DNA of 64,000 bases from VXNE01 sp963664635 (GTDB lineage Bacteria; Pseudomonadota; Gammaproteobacteria; Pseudomonadales; Azotimanducaceae). The notes beneath the pieces are model-generated. The model ran no database searches. It was not told the DNA's origin and saw only the letters and a list, made by a program, of their open reading frames with translations. The stretch covers positions 4,712,001 through 4,776,000 of the forward strand of contig OY761542.1 in NCBI GenBank assembly GCA_963664635.1, in the 5' to 3' direction. The translations under genes were made by a program, and so were the position numbers. Shown piece by piece: positions 43,765 through 52,325 of the stretch. The first letter of the stretch is position 1. Each line of letters begins with the position of its first letter.

Positions 43765-44628
43765 ATGGATATGGGGGACTTCCTCCGCTGGCGCGTCGGC
43801 GACGTTACGGTGACCCGGGTGGTCGAACTCGTGTCGGCCAGCATCGGCGGCTACATCCTGCCCCAGGCCCCTCCCGACCTCGTGGACGCGCTGCCGTGGC
43901 TGGCGCCATTCACCAATGCCGAGCGGAAGCTGGTGATGTCGTTCCACAGCCTCGTCATCCAGTGCCGCGGCGAGACGTTCGTGGTCGATACCTGCATCGG
44001 CAACGACAAGGCGCGCAACTATCCGCGCTGGAACCGGATGCAGTCGAGCTTCCTGTCCGACTTCTCGGACGCGGGCTTCGCCGTGGATGCCGTGGACACC
44101 GTGCTCTGCACGCACATGCACGTCGACCACGTCGGCTGGAACACCCGCCTGGTGGACGGCCGCTGGGAACCCACCTTCGGGCGGGCCAGATACCTGTACG
44201 CGCAGGACGAGTGGGCCCACTGGCGGGAGACCGACCAGAGCGCGGAGTACGGGCCCGTCATCGAGGATTCCGTGCAGCCGATCTTCGATGCCGGGCTGGC
44301 CGACCTGGTGCCCTCGGACCACCCCGTGAGCGACGAGGTGCGCCTGACGCCGACGCCGGGACACACCCCGGGCCACGTCAGCGTGCACATCGCGTCCCGG
44401 GGCGAGGAAGCCGTGATCACCGGGGACGCCATCCACCATCCCTGCCAGATCGCGCACCCCGAGTGGTCGTCGACCGCCGACGTCGACCCGGACGCCAGCG
44501 CCGTGACCCGGCGCGCCATGCTCGAGCGCTACGCGGACCGGCCGGTGCTGGTGATCGGCACGCACTTCGCGGGCCCGACCGCGGGGCGCGTGGTCCGTGA
44601 CGGAGACGCCTTTCGGCTGGACGCATAG
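43765..44628 (+). CDS. Metallo-beta-lactamase-fold hydrolase
   Basis: 287 residues. The zinc ligands are in THMHVDHVGWN (HxHxDH), in TPTPGHTPGH, in ITGDAIHHP and in the late GTHFAGP. The fold and the N-terminal VTVTRVVELV match the MBL group that includes lactonases and related hydrolases. The substrate is not known. The start ATG 43765 may be replaced by the second Met two codons later. Confidence 0.87.
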   Translation: MDMGDFLRWRVGDVTVTRVVELVSASIGGYILPQAPPDLVDALPWLAPFTNAERKLVMSFHSLVIQCRGETFVVDTCIGNDKARNYPRWNRMQSSFLSDFSDAGFAVDAVDTVLCTHMHVDHVGWNTRLVDGRWEPTFGRARYLYAQDEWAHWRETDQSAEYGPVIEDSVQPIFDAGLADLVPSDHPVSDEVRLTPTPGHTPGHVSVHIASRGEEAVITGDAIHHPCQIAHPEWSSTADVDPDASAVTRRAMLERYADRPVLVIGTHFAGPTAGRVVRDGDAFRLDA

Positions 44629-44836
44629 GACGGCGCGCCGCCTGTGCACCGGCCTGTTGCCAAGCCGGCGCCGACGAGCGGTAAGCGTGTCTGGCGGACG
44701 GGGGCCGTGGGGACCGCTCCCCGAGTGAATTCGCCGTGGGCTGCGGTGACACGCGCTTCCCCGCGGGGGCGTCCGACGCCACCCGCCACCTCGACGTCAT
44801 GCGCCCAGGCAGCTCGCCACCCGATGGCGTCCTGCC

Positions 44837-45307
44837 TTACAGGAGCTTGACCAAAGCGACGACAAGGGCGCCCTGAGCAATGAGCGCGCCGACCATCCAC
44901 TTGAGAAGATCGGACCTGGACGCCTCAATCTTGCCTTCGACTCTCGCGATATCGGCCTTGAGAGCACCCTCCACTCTCGCGATATCGGCCTTGAGAGCGC
45001 CCTCCACTCTCGCGATGTCGGCCTTGAGAGCGGCCTCCACTTTCGCGAGATCGCCCTCCACTCTCGCGATGTCGGCCTTGAGAGCGGCCTCCACTTTCGC
45101 GATGTCGGCCTTGAGAGCGGCCTCCACTTTCGCGATGTCGGCCTTGAGAGCGGCCTCCACTTTCGCGATATCGGCCTTGGTGGCCAGATTGCCGTTGAGC
45201 AGAGCGACCTGTTCGTCGGCAAGGGTTTCGGCCTGCCGCTCGGTGAAGCCGCATTCGGTCAGGCGTTTGACGAAGCGGTGGGTGTCGAAAGCGATGGCGT
45301 CGGTCAT
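44837..45307 (-). CDS. CCDC90/DUF1640-like coiled-coil membrane protein
   Basis: 156 residues. The N-terminal AFDTHRFVKRLTECGFTERQAE and AEALAD-type helix match the DUF1640/CCDC90 family. The middle is a chain of about seven 11-residue units of consensus ADIAKVEAALK, forming a long coiled coil. The C-terminus is one membrane helix (LLKWMVGALIAQGALVVALV). Relatives in bacteria have no assigned role; mitochondrial homologues include the MCU regulator MCUR1. The gene is isolated, with about 200 bp of empty DNA on both sides. Confidence 0.8.
   Translation of the reverse strand: MTDAIAFDTHRFVKRLTECGFTERQAETLADEQVALLNGNLATKADIAKVEAALKADIAKVEAALKADIAKVEAALKADIARVEGDLAKVEAALKADIARVEGALKADIARVEGALKADIARVEGKIEASRSDLLKWMVGALIAQGALVVALVKLL
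44936..45180. repeat. Intragenic 33-bp tandem repeats
   Basis: About seven near-identical 33-bp units, each encoding an 11-residue coiled-coil step, lie inside the DUF1640-like gene. One unit is shortened (the VEGDLAK segment). Neighbouring units differ at only a few bases, so they arose by recent duplication. Confidence 0.85.
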
Positions 45308-45479
45308 GGCCGGGAATCATAGACCATCGGGCGAGGCGTGGCCCGGCGGGGGCCCGACCACGACTGGCTGCGGGGCCAGCGTCGGAACCGCTTGAGTGTC
45401 CGACCCCACTCCTCCACCAGGGTGACCGGGTACGCCGGCGCGGCGTGCTACACTTGCCGGTTTTCCCCGGCCCGCGTCC

Positions 45480-46748
45480 TTGTCCTCCCTCCACATCGTC
45501 AACGCTCTGAAACGCCGGGACTTTCTGTGCCTGTGGAGCGGCAGTCTGGGCGCCTCGTTCGCGATGAACATGCAGATGATCGCGCGCGGGTGGCTGGTCT
45601 ACACGATGACTTCCTCCGCGATGGACCTCGCGTGGGTGACGCTGTCCTTCATGGTGCCGCAGGTCTTCTTCTCGCTGTGGGGCGGCGTGCTGGCCGACCG
45701 CTTCCACAAGCGGCGCATCCTGGTCTCCGCGCAGATGCTGAACTGCGTCGCGACGATCTTCATGGCGACCATCATCATCACCGGCCAGGTGACCTTCTGG
45801 GACTTCATCTGGCTCGGCATGTTCAACGGGACCGTGCTCGCCTTCTCGATCCCCGCGCGGCACGCCTTCGTCCCCGAGCTCGTACCCCGGCGGCTGATCT
45901 TCACGGCCATGGCGCTGCACACCACGGGCATGAACTTCGCCCGCATCCTCGGTCCGGTGATCGCGGGGTTCCTGATCGCCTGGTTCGCGAGCGGCGACAC
46001 CTCGAGCGCCTTTGGCGTCGGGATCGTGTACTACGTGATCGCGATCCTCTACCTCGTCGCCGCGGTGACCATGATGTTCGTGCAGCGGCCCGGCGCTCCG
46101 CATCCGCGCCAGCCTGAGAGTCCCCTGCACGACCTGCTCGAGGGACTGGCCTACGTGCGCGCGAATCCGCCCGTTTTCGGCCTCATCATGCTGTCCGTGG
46201 TCGCTTTCCTGTTCGGCATGCCGCTGAACACGCTGCTGCCCGCGTTCAACGAGGACATCCTCGGCGGTGGCTCGGACGACCTCGGCCTGCTGATGTCGGG
46301 CATGGGTCTCGGCGCCATTGCCGGTTCGCTGATGCTCGCCTCCGCCGGTGAGTTGAAGCGCAAGCGCCGCTGGTTGATCGGCACCTGTTTCGGCTGGGCG
46401 GTGAGCACCGCGGCGCTGGCCCTCGCGACCAACCTCCCCTTCGCCATGGTGATCGTCGCCGTGTTCGGCTGGATGTCCGCGTGGAACATGGCCCTGAACC
46501 GGGGCCTGATCCAGAGCCAGGTGGACATGCGGATGCGCGGGCGCGTGATGAGCATCGACATGATGTCCCACGGGCTGATGCCCGTCGGGATGATTCCACT
46601 CGGCTGGGTCGCCGACACGTTCGGGGTCGCCAGCGCACTGGCGGTCAGCGGCGTGCTGTTTGCGGTCGCGGTGGCGGCGCTCAAGTTGCTGTCACCCGCG
46701 GTTCGGCGGGTGGGCCGACCCCTGGTGGCGGTGGGCGCGACCCGGTAG
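45480..46748 (+). CDS. MFS exporter (EntS/DHA3-like)
   Basis: 422 residues with twelve hydrophobic segments. The N-terminal ALKRRDFLCLWSGSLGASFA and LADRFHKRRILVSAQ (the loop 2-3 MFS signature) and IPARHAFVPELVPRRLI match the EntS/DHA3-type drug or siderophore exporters. The start is given as TTG 45480; no strong ribosome site is seen and an upstream start is excluded by lack of start codons nearby. The TAG stop begins a GTAGGGA palindrome. Confidence 0.85.
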   Translation: MSSLHIVNALKRRDFLCLWSGSLGASFAMNMQMIARGWLVYTMTSSAMDLAWVTLSFMVPQVFFSLWGGVLADRFHKRRILVSAQMLNCVATIFMATIIITGQVTFWDFIWLGMFNGTVLAFSIPARHAFVPELVPRRLIFTAMALHTTGMNFARILGPVIAGFLIAWFASGDTSSAFGVGIVYYVIAILYLVAAVTMMFVQRPGAPHPRQPESPLHDLLEGLAYVRANPPVFGLIMLSVVAFLFGMPLNTLLPAFNEDILGGGSDDLGLLMSGMGLGAIAGSLMLASAGELKRKRRWLIGTCFGWAVSTAALALATNLPFAMVIVAVFGWMSAWNMALNRGLIQSQVDMRMRGRVMSIDMMSHGLMPVGMIPLGWVADTFGVASALAVSGVLFAVAVAALKLLSPAVRRVGRPLVAVGATR

Positions 46749-46774
46749 GGACGGGCTCGTCCCGTCCCGTCTCG
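46745..46774. repeat. GTAGGGA palindrome after the MFS gene
   Basis: GTAGG head, then GACGGG-CTCG-TCCCGTC. The TAG is the stop codon of the MFS gene. It is nearly identical to the left halves at 12326 and 12430. Confidence 0.7.
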
Positions 46775-46823
46775 TTATTCCTGCACGGGAGGGACGACGG
46801 GAGCGGGTTCGGGCCGCCTCGCC

Positions 46824-47681
46824 TCAGGCTTCCGCGCCGGCGCCGGCCAGCTCGTCGAGCACCGGCCGGATCTCCCCGAGGAACCGTTCCGGGTGCTCGC
46901 ACATCGGGAAATGGCCGAGCCCCTTCATGGTGCGGTAGCGCGCGCCCGGGATCATCGCCGCCAGTTCCTCCCCGGCCTCCGGCGTCCCGCTCCAGTCGTA
47001 CTCGCCGTTCAGGATGTAGACCGGGCAGACCTCGGTGTCGATACCGCGCGCGCTGTTCCGCACGTCGTGGTCGATCGAGTAGTAGTAGAGGTCGCCCTTG
47101 AACACGGCGGGCGCGCCCTGGCTGTACACCCAGGTCGTCTCGCGCCGGAACGCTTCCGGACTGGTGGGCGCCATCATCCCGTACATGACGTGCGCCTTGA
47201 AATCGTTGCCGATCTCCGGATGGTGGAACTCGTCGATGAAGCCGCCCGGCGTGTACGCGGAGGCTTCGAGACCGACCGTGGCGCGAAAACGCTCCGGGTG
47301 ATGAATGGCCAGGTCCACCGCGAGGTGGCCCCCGATGGAGCTGCCCATGTAGAGCGGCTCGGCGAGTTCGAGCGCGTCCGCCAAAGCGACCGGGACGCTC
47401 ATCAGGAAGTCCTTGGTGAGCTTGTAGGGCTCGCTCCACCAGGCTTTGCCGGTGGGCGGCACGGACTTGCCGTGATACGGCAGGTCATACGCGATCAGCC
47501 GGTAGCGGGACTGCAGGGTCTCGTCCTCGAGGACGTGCCGCCACTGCCGCCCGTCCGCCCCGGCCGTGTGCTGCATGAGGACCGGAACGCCCGACCCCGC
47601 TTCCTCGAAGTACACCCGATGCTCGACGCCCTCGAGTTCCAGGTGGACATACCGTCCCACCGCCGCGTCAAACCTGGGCAT
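46824..47681 (-). CDS. Alpha/beta-hydrolase
   Basis: 285 residues. The oxyanion strand is VPVLMQHTAGADGRQW, the nucleophile elbow GSSIGG, the acidic residue lies in LNGEYDWSGTP and the histidine in GLGHFPMCEHPE. RLIAYDLPYHGKS follows the usual fold pattern. It is a cytosolic esterase or C-C hydrolase-like enzyme. Its start overlaps the end of the next upstream gene by 14 bp, so both come from one transcript. Confidence 0.87.
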   Translation of the reverse strand: MPRFDAAVGRYVHLELEGVEHRVYFEEAGSGVPVLMQHTAGADGRQWRHVLEDETLQSRYRLIAYDLPYHGKSVPPTGKAWWSEPYKLTKDFLMSVPVALADALELAEPLYMGSSIGGHLAVDLAIHHPERFRATVGLEASAYTPGGFIDEFHHPEIGNDFKAHVMYGMMAPTSPEAFRRETTWVYSQGAPAVFKGDLYYYSIDHDVRNSARGIDTEVCPVYILNGEYDWSGTPEAGEELAAMIPGARYRTMKGLGHFPMCEHPERFLGEIRPVLDELAGAGAEA

Positions 47682-48042
47682 TGTTCACCTCCCGCATGAT
47701 CTCGATGAGCCGGCGCAGCGCGGGGTAGTAGGCGCAGTAGTGGGCCGTGTCCCCCGTGACCTCGAAGCCATGGTGCAGCGTCGCCGGGTAGAGGTCCTGG
47801 TAGAACGGTCGCGGCACCGCCTCGAGCAGGGCGCCCCAGTCGTCCTCCGGGGCCGCGATCGACAGGTTGGCCGCCACGGCCCCGAACCAGGGTTCGATAT
47901 CGGTGACCTCGCCCGTCGAAACCGTCAGCTTGTGCTTCGCTGCGCCGATGTCGAGCCGGATGCGGCTGGTCCAGAAACGCGCGTGCATGCGGAACTCGCC
48001 GTCTGCGTTGGCGCGCCGACGCACTTCTCCCCAATCGAGCAT
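47668..48042 (-). CDS. Hypothetical protein, coupled to the alpha/beta-hydrolase
   Basis: 124 residues from ATG 48042, with a GGGGGAGG stretch about 10 bp upstream. Two-domain or motif signatures are not recognised. RLDIGAAKHKLTVSTGEVTDIEPWF resembles the beta-sheet start of SCP2-like lipid-binding domains, but this is weak. It overlaps the hydrolase start by 14 bp. The open frame upstream of 48042 runs into the opposite metallophosphoesterase and is unlikely to be used. Confidence 0.6.
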   Translation of the reverse strand: MLDWGEVRRRANADGEFRMHARFWTSRIRLDIGAAKHKLTVSTGEVTDIEPWFGAVAANLSIAAPEDDWGALLEAVPRPFYQDLYPATLHHGFEVTGDTAHYCAYYPALRRLIEIMREVNNAQV

Positions 48043-48123
48043 GAACCCCGTGCCTCCCCCTGCCAGCCTTGTGGTTGCCCCCGCTGGTCGCGTAGGGTAG
48101 CCGATTTCCCCGGCGCGTCGCCC

Positions 48124-48717
48124 ATGCCACTGAATATCGGCCTGATCGCGGATACGCATATCCCCGAAGCGCGCGCCACGCTCTGGCCGCAGGTCTACGA
48201 AGCCTTCGACGGCGTCGACTGCATCCTCCACGCCGGCGACATCCACGAGCTATGGGTGCTCGACACCCTCGAGGAGATCGCGCCAGTGTACGCCGCCCGC
48301 GGGAACGGCGAGGACGGCTCGGGCGGTCGCGACGTGCAGCCGGGGGACCCGCGCCTGCGCTACGCGTGGAGCCTTCCCCTCGAGAACCTGACCGTCGGCC
48401 TCACCCACTATATCCCGGCCAACGAACGCCCGCCGGACTTCACGGTCGCACGCTGGGTGGAGCGCTTCTTCCCCGAGACGACACCCGACGTGATCGTCTA
48501 CGGGGACACCCACACCGAACTCATCAACGAGGTGGACGGGATCCTCTGCGTGAACCCGGGCTCGCCCACGTATCCGCACAACTACGATACGCAGTACGGC
48601 ACCATCGGGTTCCTGGAACTCGACGACGGCGACGCGCGGCCGAGTGTCTGGCTGATCAACGACGACGGCATCGAGCCGTTCGACTGGAACGCCGTGCCGC
48701 CCTGGCGCCGAAAGTGA
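48124..48717 (+). CDS. Metallophosphoesterase (YfcE/MJ0936-like)
   Basis: 197 residues. Metal ligands are seen in GLIADTHIPE (Asp, His), LHAGDIHE (Asp), ARGNGE (Asn), GLTHY (His) and YGDTHTE (Asp, His). It is a dinuclear-metal phosphodiesterase or phosphatase of the small YfcE type. Its last 77 bases are repeated 6.5 kb away (55202-55278) with a slightly different tail (WRRK here, WRRR there). The present 3' end was therefore probably brought in by the inserted island. Confidence 0.88.
   Translation: MPLNIGLIADTHIPEARATLWPQVYEAFDGVDCILHAGDIHELWVLDTLEEIAPVYAARGNGEDGSGGRDVQPGDPRLRYAWSLPLENLTVGLTHYIPANERPPDFTVARWVERFFPETTPDVIVYGDTHTELINEVDGILCVNPGSPTYPHNYDTQYGTIGFLELDDGDARPSVWLINDDGIEPFDWNAVPPWRRK
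48640..48716. other. Left attachment-like direct repeat (attL)
   Basis: The final 77 bases of the metallophosphoesterase gene match 55202-55278 in the same orientation. The central 51 bp (48651-48701 and 55213-55263) are identical. Differences sit only at the outer ends. It marks the left edge of the low-GC island. Confidence 0.8.
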
Positions 48718-48780
48718 CGGCGCGCGACTTCGCCCATCCAAAGCCAACACGCTGCGCCACCTGATCCTGCAGGCTCCCCC

Positions 48781-49878
48781 ATGACGTCTTTCGCCCCGCC
48801 GGCCGCACCAGGATTCGCGAAGAGATCGCCCCCCAGACCTTCCTCAATCTACCCCGTACTGTGGCATTTCGCCTGCGAACGTCACCAGATCTATCTCCGT
48901 CGGATCGCCCACTTTAGCCCTCCCTGGACAACTGACCCGGTCCTTTCCGCGTACAAATTCACCAACACCTTTCGTGCAGCCGACCGCGTCAGCCAGTACC
49001 TCATTCGGGTGCTCTACTCGGAGCCCCACTTAGACGCCGATACCATCTTCCTTAGGACCTTACTGCTCAAGGTCTTCAATCGAATCGGCACCTGGGAACG
49101 AGTCGTCGACCATTTTGGCATGCCCGCCGCGAACGACTTCTCATTCGCTGAGTGCCAAAGCCTATTGGACAGATATCGTCGCGACAACATCCCACTCTAC
49201 TCTGCAGCCTACATCATGCCTTCAGGGGGCCGTTCTTCCACTCCCAAGCATCATATGCATCTACACCTCATACGGCAGATGCTCGAGGATCACCTTCCCG
49301 ACAAGCTACTGGCAACTACAAGCATGGGGGACGCTTATCACCTCCTCCTCGCGTATCCCACTTTAGGCCCCTTTCTATCATTCCAATATACCATTGATCT
49401 CAATTACACGCCCCTAATGAACCATCTAGAAGGGGATTTCGTCGTAGCCGGTCCAGGCGCTCTAGACGGGCTATCCAAGTGCTTCATTACCTTAGGAGAC
49501 TACGGCCCGGAGGGCACTATTCGATGGCTTGTTGATAGGCAGCAAGAGGAGTTTTCAAGATATAGCCACGACTTCGATGGCCTTTGGGGACGCCCTCTCC
49601 AACCGATCGACGTACAGAACCTTCTGTGCGAAGTGTCTAAGTATACCCGGATCACACATCCCAACGTCACCGGCCGTATGGGCCGCAAGCGTATCAAACA
49701 ACGCTTCAGAGTGACCGGTGAAGTACCCGCACCGGTCTTTCCGCCCGACTGGGGCCTGCGCGAGAGAATCGATAGCTGGCTCCGGGCCCAAGCGTCGCAA
49801 GTCCAGTTGCGCACCCCATCTTTCCGGCTCACCACTAAGCGCAAAGAGCCGCCTTACGATAACGAAGGTCCCGTCTAG
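48781..49878 (+). CDS. Putative DNA-base hypermodification protein (5-hmdU kinase helical / thymine pyrophosphorylase-like)
   Basis: 365 residues. The N-terminal part reads LWHFACERHQIYLRRIA, then PPWTTDPVLSAYKFTN, RAADRVSQYLI and TLLLKVFNRIGTW. The pattern of a YKFTN box followed by R-x-x-DRVS and a helix-rich core is, from memory, the signature of the 5-hmdU DNA kinase helical family, which includes the alpha-glutamyl/putrescinyl-thymine pyrophosphorylases that build hypermodified thymines in phage DNA. Here it is a stand-alone bacterial copy. It is the only rightward gene of the island, and its 3' end overlaps the 3' end of the convergent MazG-like gene by 44 bp. The family assignment is by pattern only; the reaction is inferred. 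Confidence 0.7.
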   Translation: MTSFAPPAAPGFAKRSPPRPSSIYPVLWHFACERHQIYLRRIAHFSPPWTTDPVLSAYKFTNTFRAADRVSQYLIRVLYSEPHLDADTIFLRTLLLKVFNRIGTWERVVDHFGMPAANDFSFAECQSLLDRYRRDNIPLYSAAYIMPSGGRSSTPKHHMHLHLIRQMLEDHLPDKLLATTSMGDAYHLLLAYPTLGPFLSFQYTIDLNYTPLMNHLEGDFVVAGPGALDGLSKCFITLGDYGPEGTIRWLVDRQQEEFSRYSHDFDGLWGRPLQPIDVQNLLCEVSKYTRITHPNVTGRMGRKRIKQRFRVTGEVPAPVFPPDWGLRERIDSWLRAQASQVQLRTPSFRLTTKRKEPPYDNEGPV

Positions 49879-50914
49879 CCAAGTCGAGGGTCACGCTGCC
49901 ACCGCCGTTGTCCCGTAGTGCTCGGAACACTCTATACCCTTCTAGAATCGCTTGTTCCCATTGCCAAAGCGGCACGCGGTCGACCTCAAACCCTCGCACG
50001 AGCTCTTGCACGACCTTGAGCAAGTCGTAGTCCACCTGTTCGATTCCTTCGTAGAAGTTCATTTCCTTTGCGCGCCCAAACACGATGGCCGATACAGCTT
50101 CCTCAATGATACCGGCCCTGGCCCCGTCTTCGTTCTCATCCAGATGTGGGTCGCTTTTTCGCTTGCACCTGAACACGCTACGCGTGACGGGTGACCAGCC
50201 AAGATATACTGCATAGGAAAAGTGGAACACGTCGTGGAATCTGTAGAAGTCCGGATTCGCGATATTGTCACTAATCCGATCACCAAGTGTTAGACCGTTA
50301 CAGCGGAGCAGGATCAAACTCGACTCACCGCGTCTCTCAATCTGCTTAAACTCTACTTGTAACTCCCGGGGCAGTTGCTCCTCGAGTGCAAAATCATCGT
50401 CGAACAGAGGCAGGAACTTCCGATCTCTCGGCCAACGACTTCGTATCTTGTCTAGATTCTGGCCCGCGATCTCCTCAAGGCTTGCCCCGGCTGACACGGC
50501 CATCCGATCAAGCGCGCTTAACGCCCGCATCAGGTCATCTAGCGCAATCTCCTCATCTCGGTCTACCGTGCGCAATAGTTCGCCCGCTGTACTGCCTAAC
50601 GCAATCGCATGTGCCATGCGATCGTCATAACCAACGCCTTCAGGTTGAGGCGAGGAGCGGACGGATGCGGGCCAGGGTGGGCCAAACGGGAAACAGAGCC
50701 GGGCAAGATACCAGAGCATATCGCCGAGTTCCTCAGCTAGTCGCCCACGGTAAGCTGGGTAGGCATCGGGCTCCCGCCCTTGCTTTTTTACTTCGGCCAA
50801 GACGCTTCCGACCTCACCAACAAGGCCGGCTACGAGGAGATGCGTGTGGCGTGGCCCTGGAACAAGCTGGTCGGTCTCGGCGGCGGCTTCGCAGTAGTCC
50901 CCGAACCAGGTCAT
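49835..50914 (-). CDS. MazG-like nucleotide pyrophosphohydrolase with C-terminal domain
   Basis: 359 residues. Residues about 1-175 form a MazG-type all-helical NTP pyrophosphohydrolase: GLVGEVGSVLAEVKK and AEELGDMLWYLARL supply candidate metal ligands Glu34, Glu41, Glu62 and Asp65. Residue 37, acidic in many MazG proteins, is Ser. The rest (180-359: DRISDNIANPDFYRFHDVFH, EEAVSAIVFGRAKEMNFYEG, QWEQAILEGYRVF) looks like the MazG C-terminal domain found in base-modification loci. It probably hydrolyses particular dNTPs to dNMP and PPi. The start overlaps the stop of the thymidylate-synthase-like gene (ATGA). Confidence 0.75.
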   Translation of the reverse strand: MTWFGDYCEAAAETDQLVPGPRHTHLLVAGLVGEVGSVLAEVKKQGREPDAYPAYRGRLAEELGDMLWYLARLCFPFGPPWPASVRSSPQPEGVGYDDRMAHAIALGSTAGELLRTVDRDEEIALDDLMRALSALDRMAVSAGASLEEIAGQNLDKIRSRWPRDRKFLPLFDDDFALEEQLPRELQVEFKQIERRGESSLILLRCNGLTLGDRISDNIANPDFYRFHDVFHFSYAVYLGWSPVTRSVFRCKRKSDPHLDENEDGARAGIIEEAVSAIVFGRAKEMNFYEGIEQVDYDLLKVVQELVRGFEVDRVPLWQWEQAILEGYRVFRALRDNGGGSVTLDLARRDLRYRKAALCA

Positions 50915-51696
50915 CCGGCGGCTCCTTGGCTGGTAGATCCCCGGATTTCTGCAAGCAGACTGCGTAGCGGTCCCTTTGTGCCGTTCAGGAAGGCGTACGT
51001 CGAATGTACCACCAGCGTCCCTAGGCGTAGACCCGTCTCCGAAGCCACACAGGCTTGCAGTCGCGCCAATCCGAGGAGGTTCCCGGGCACCTTGTGTCGG
51101 TAATCGTGGCTGCGATAGACCGCGACGAGGTGCACCGCACCGCTATACAGCTTGAAGGAAAGATGAGATAAGCAAGGGCCACCCATGCGACGCGTGCCAT
51201 CGCTGCCGGGGCTGTACAAAGGCAACTCGAAGTCTGAATGGGAAACCCCTAGCTCATAGCAGGACCGCTTGGGAGCCATGCTGGCAAGCTCGCTCTTCAT
51301 CTTCGCAAGCATCTGCCGGAGCGGGTTAATGACGGTCTGATCCTTAGCCTCGCGGCGGACCAATCGATATGCGTACGTCCCCCACGTGATTTTGGGATGT
51401 CGCTTGATCAGCGGGTATATGAGGTCAGGGTAGGTCTCGAAAACCCCTTCGATCCCAAACTTCCTGTACTCATACGCAGGGAAAATAGTCTCCGCAACGG
51501 AGTGTATACTGGGTTGCTCTTCCTCGCGCATGAAGCGATCAACGCACTGGTGAGTGGTGGCGTACTGGCTGCTCTTTCCCGGTTGGTGTACAACGAGCGT
51601 TAGGTTGAGTTTGGCACGGCGCTCTGTGAGGAGCAAGCGCTCCGTCGCATGCATCCATGCATCCAGGCGCGTGTCTGCCTCTATGAGTTCGAACAT
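50911..51696 (-). CDS. Thymidylate-synthase-like enzyme
   Basis: 261 residues, start ATG 51696 sharing a base with the previous stop (TGATG) and preceded by GCGAGG. The catalytic region is conserved in spacing: Cys175 in GGPCLSHLSF, Arg195-Ser196 in YRSHDY, Asp198 and Asn206 in VPGNLLGLARL. These match E. coli ThyA Cys146, Arg166-Ser167, Asp169 and Asn177 exactly in distance. Retained Asn206 predicts a uracil (dUMP-type) substrate rather than dCMP. The N-terminal half is divergent. It may make 5-hydroxymethyl-dUMP or another 5-substituted dUMP for the hypermodification protein, or be a signalling enzyme. Overlaps on both sides put it in the protease-MazG operon. Confidence 0.72.
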   Translation of the reverse strand: MFELIEADTRLDAWMHATERLLLTERRAKLNLTLVVHQPGKSSQYATTHQCVDRFMREEEQPSIHSVAETIFPAYEYRKFGIEGVFETYPDLIYPLIKRHPKITWGTYAYRLVRREAKDQTVINPLRQMLAKMKSELASMAPKRSCYELGVSHSDFELPLYSPGSDGTRRMGGPCLSHLSFKLYSGAVHLVAVYRSHDYRHKVPGNLLGLARLQACVASETGLRLGTLVVHSTYAFLNGTKGPLRSLLAEIRGSTSQGAAG

Positions 51697-52325
51697 CAGC
51701 GAACCTCGCCAGCTAAAGTTAGGACGTCCTTCAGATGCCGGGCAAGGAAAGCATCGTCGACCCAAGCATGGCCGGCGTCACCCCAAGACGACCCCCAGCT
51801 ATTCCGGATAAGGAAATAGCGTTTCGAGCTGTTTTGCCCCAGTCCGACGGCCACAACTGCGTGTCGACCGCGGACCGGACCATTTGGCTCAATCACCCAC
51901 GGGGAAGTCGGAGTGTAGAACGGCTGCGGCAACGCGATTCCCAAGACCGGAAGTCCGCCCACAGTCACGGTAGCAGCCACCTGATCGGCGCTCGGTGTTC
52001 TAGCCTGGCTACTTCGACGGTAGAGTGCGGCGGCGCTGGGGGTTTGCCAACCAAGTGGCAAGCCTGTCGGGTGATATGGGCAGTCGACCTCTGTGGGTTG
52101 TCCAGGATCTTCGAGAGCCCGGGCGATGTCCCCGAATAGGACACCAGGGGACGAGAGCTTGGCAGAAGCGAAGTAGTTCAGGTACTCAGGCGACAGGAGT
52201 ACCCTAGACCCACGAGCGTGCTCGTGGGCTGTCGTGGCTGCGAACGATAGACATGTCGGTCGTGGACCTTGATCCCTGACCGGGTTTAGTGCTGACCGGT
52301 GGTCGATGATCATGACAACATTCAT
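51696..52325 (-). CDS. Cytosolic papain-like (C1A) cysteine protease without propeptide
   Basis: 209 residues, lacking signal peptide and propeptide. It begins at the position of mature papain: DHRSALNPVRDQGPRPTC aligns with the mature N-terminus. Gln19 and Cys25 have the same numbers as in papain. His155 (GRHAVVAVGLG) and Asn175 (IRNSWGSSWGDAGHAWV) complete the triad. C1A enzymes are normally made as inactive precursors, so a cytosolic, pro-less copy would need another brake. The overlapping upstream gene carries a chagasin-like domain, the natural inhibitor class of this family. The start overlaps that gene's stop (ATGA). Confidence 0.82.
   Translation of the reverse strand: MNVVMIIDHRSALNPVRDQGPRPTCLSFAATTAHEHARGSRVLLSPEYLNYFASAKLSSPGVLFGDIARALEDPGQPTEVDCPYHPTGLPLGWQTPSAAALYRRSSQARTPSADQVAATVTVGGLPVLGIALPQPFYTPTSPWVIEPNGPVRGRHAVVAVGLGQNSSKRYFLIRNSWGSSWGDAGHAWVDDAFLARHLKDVLTLAGEVR

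Noticed and set aside
44936..45180. Possible CRISPR array
   Set aside because: The repeats are contiguous 33-bp coding units without unique spacers and encode a coiled coil; no cas genes are near.
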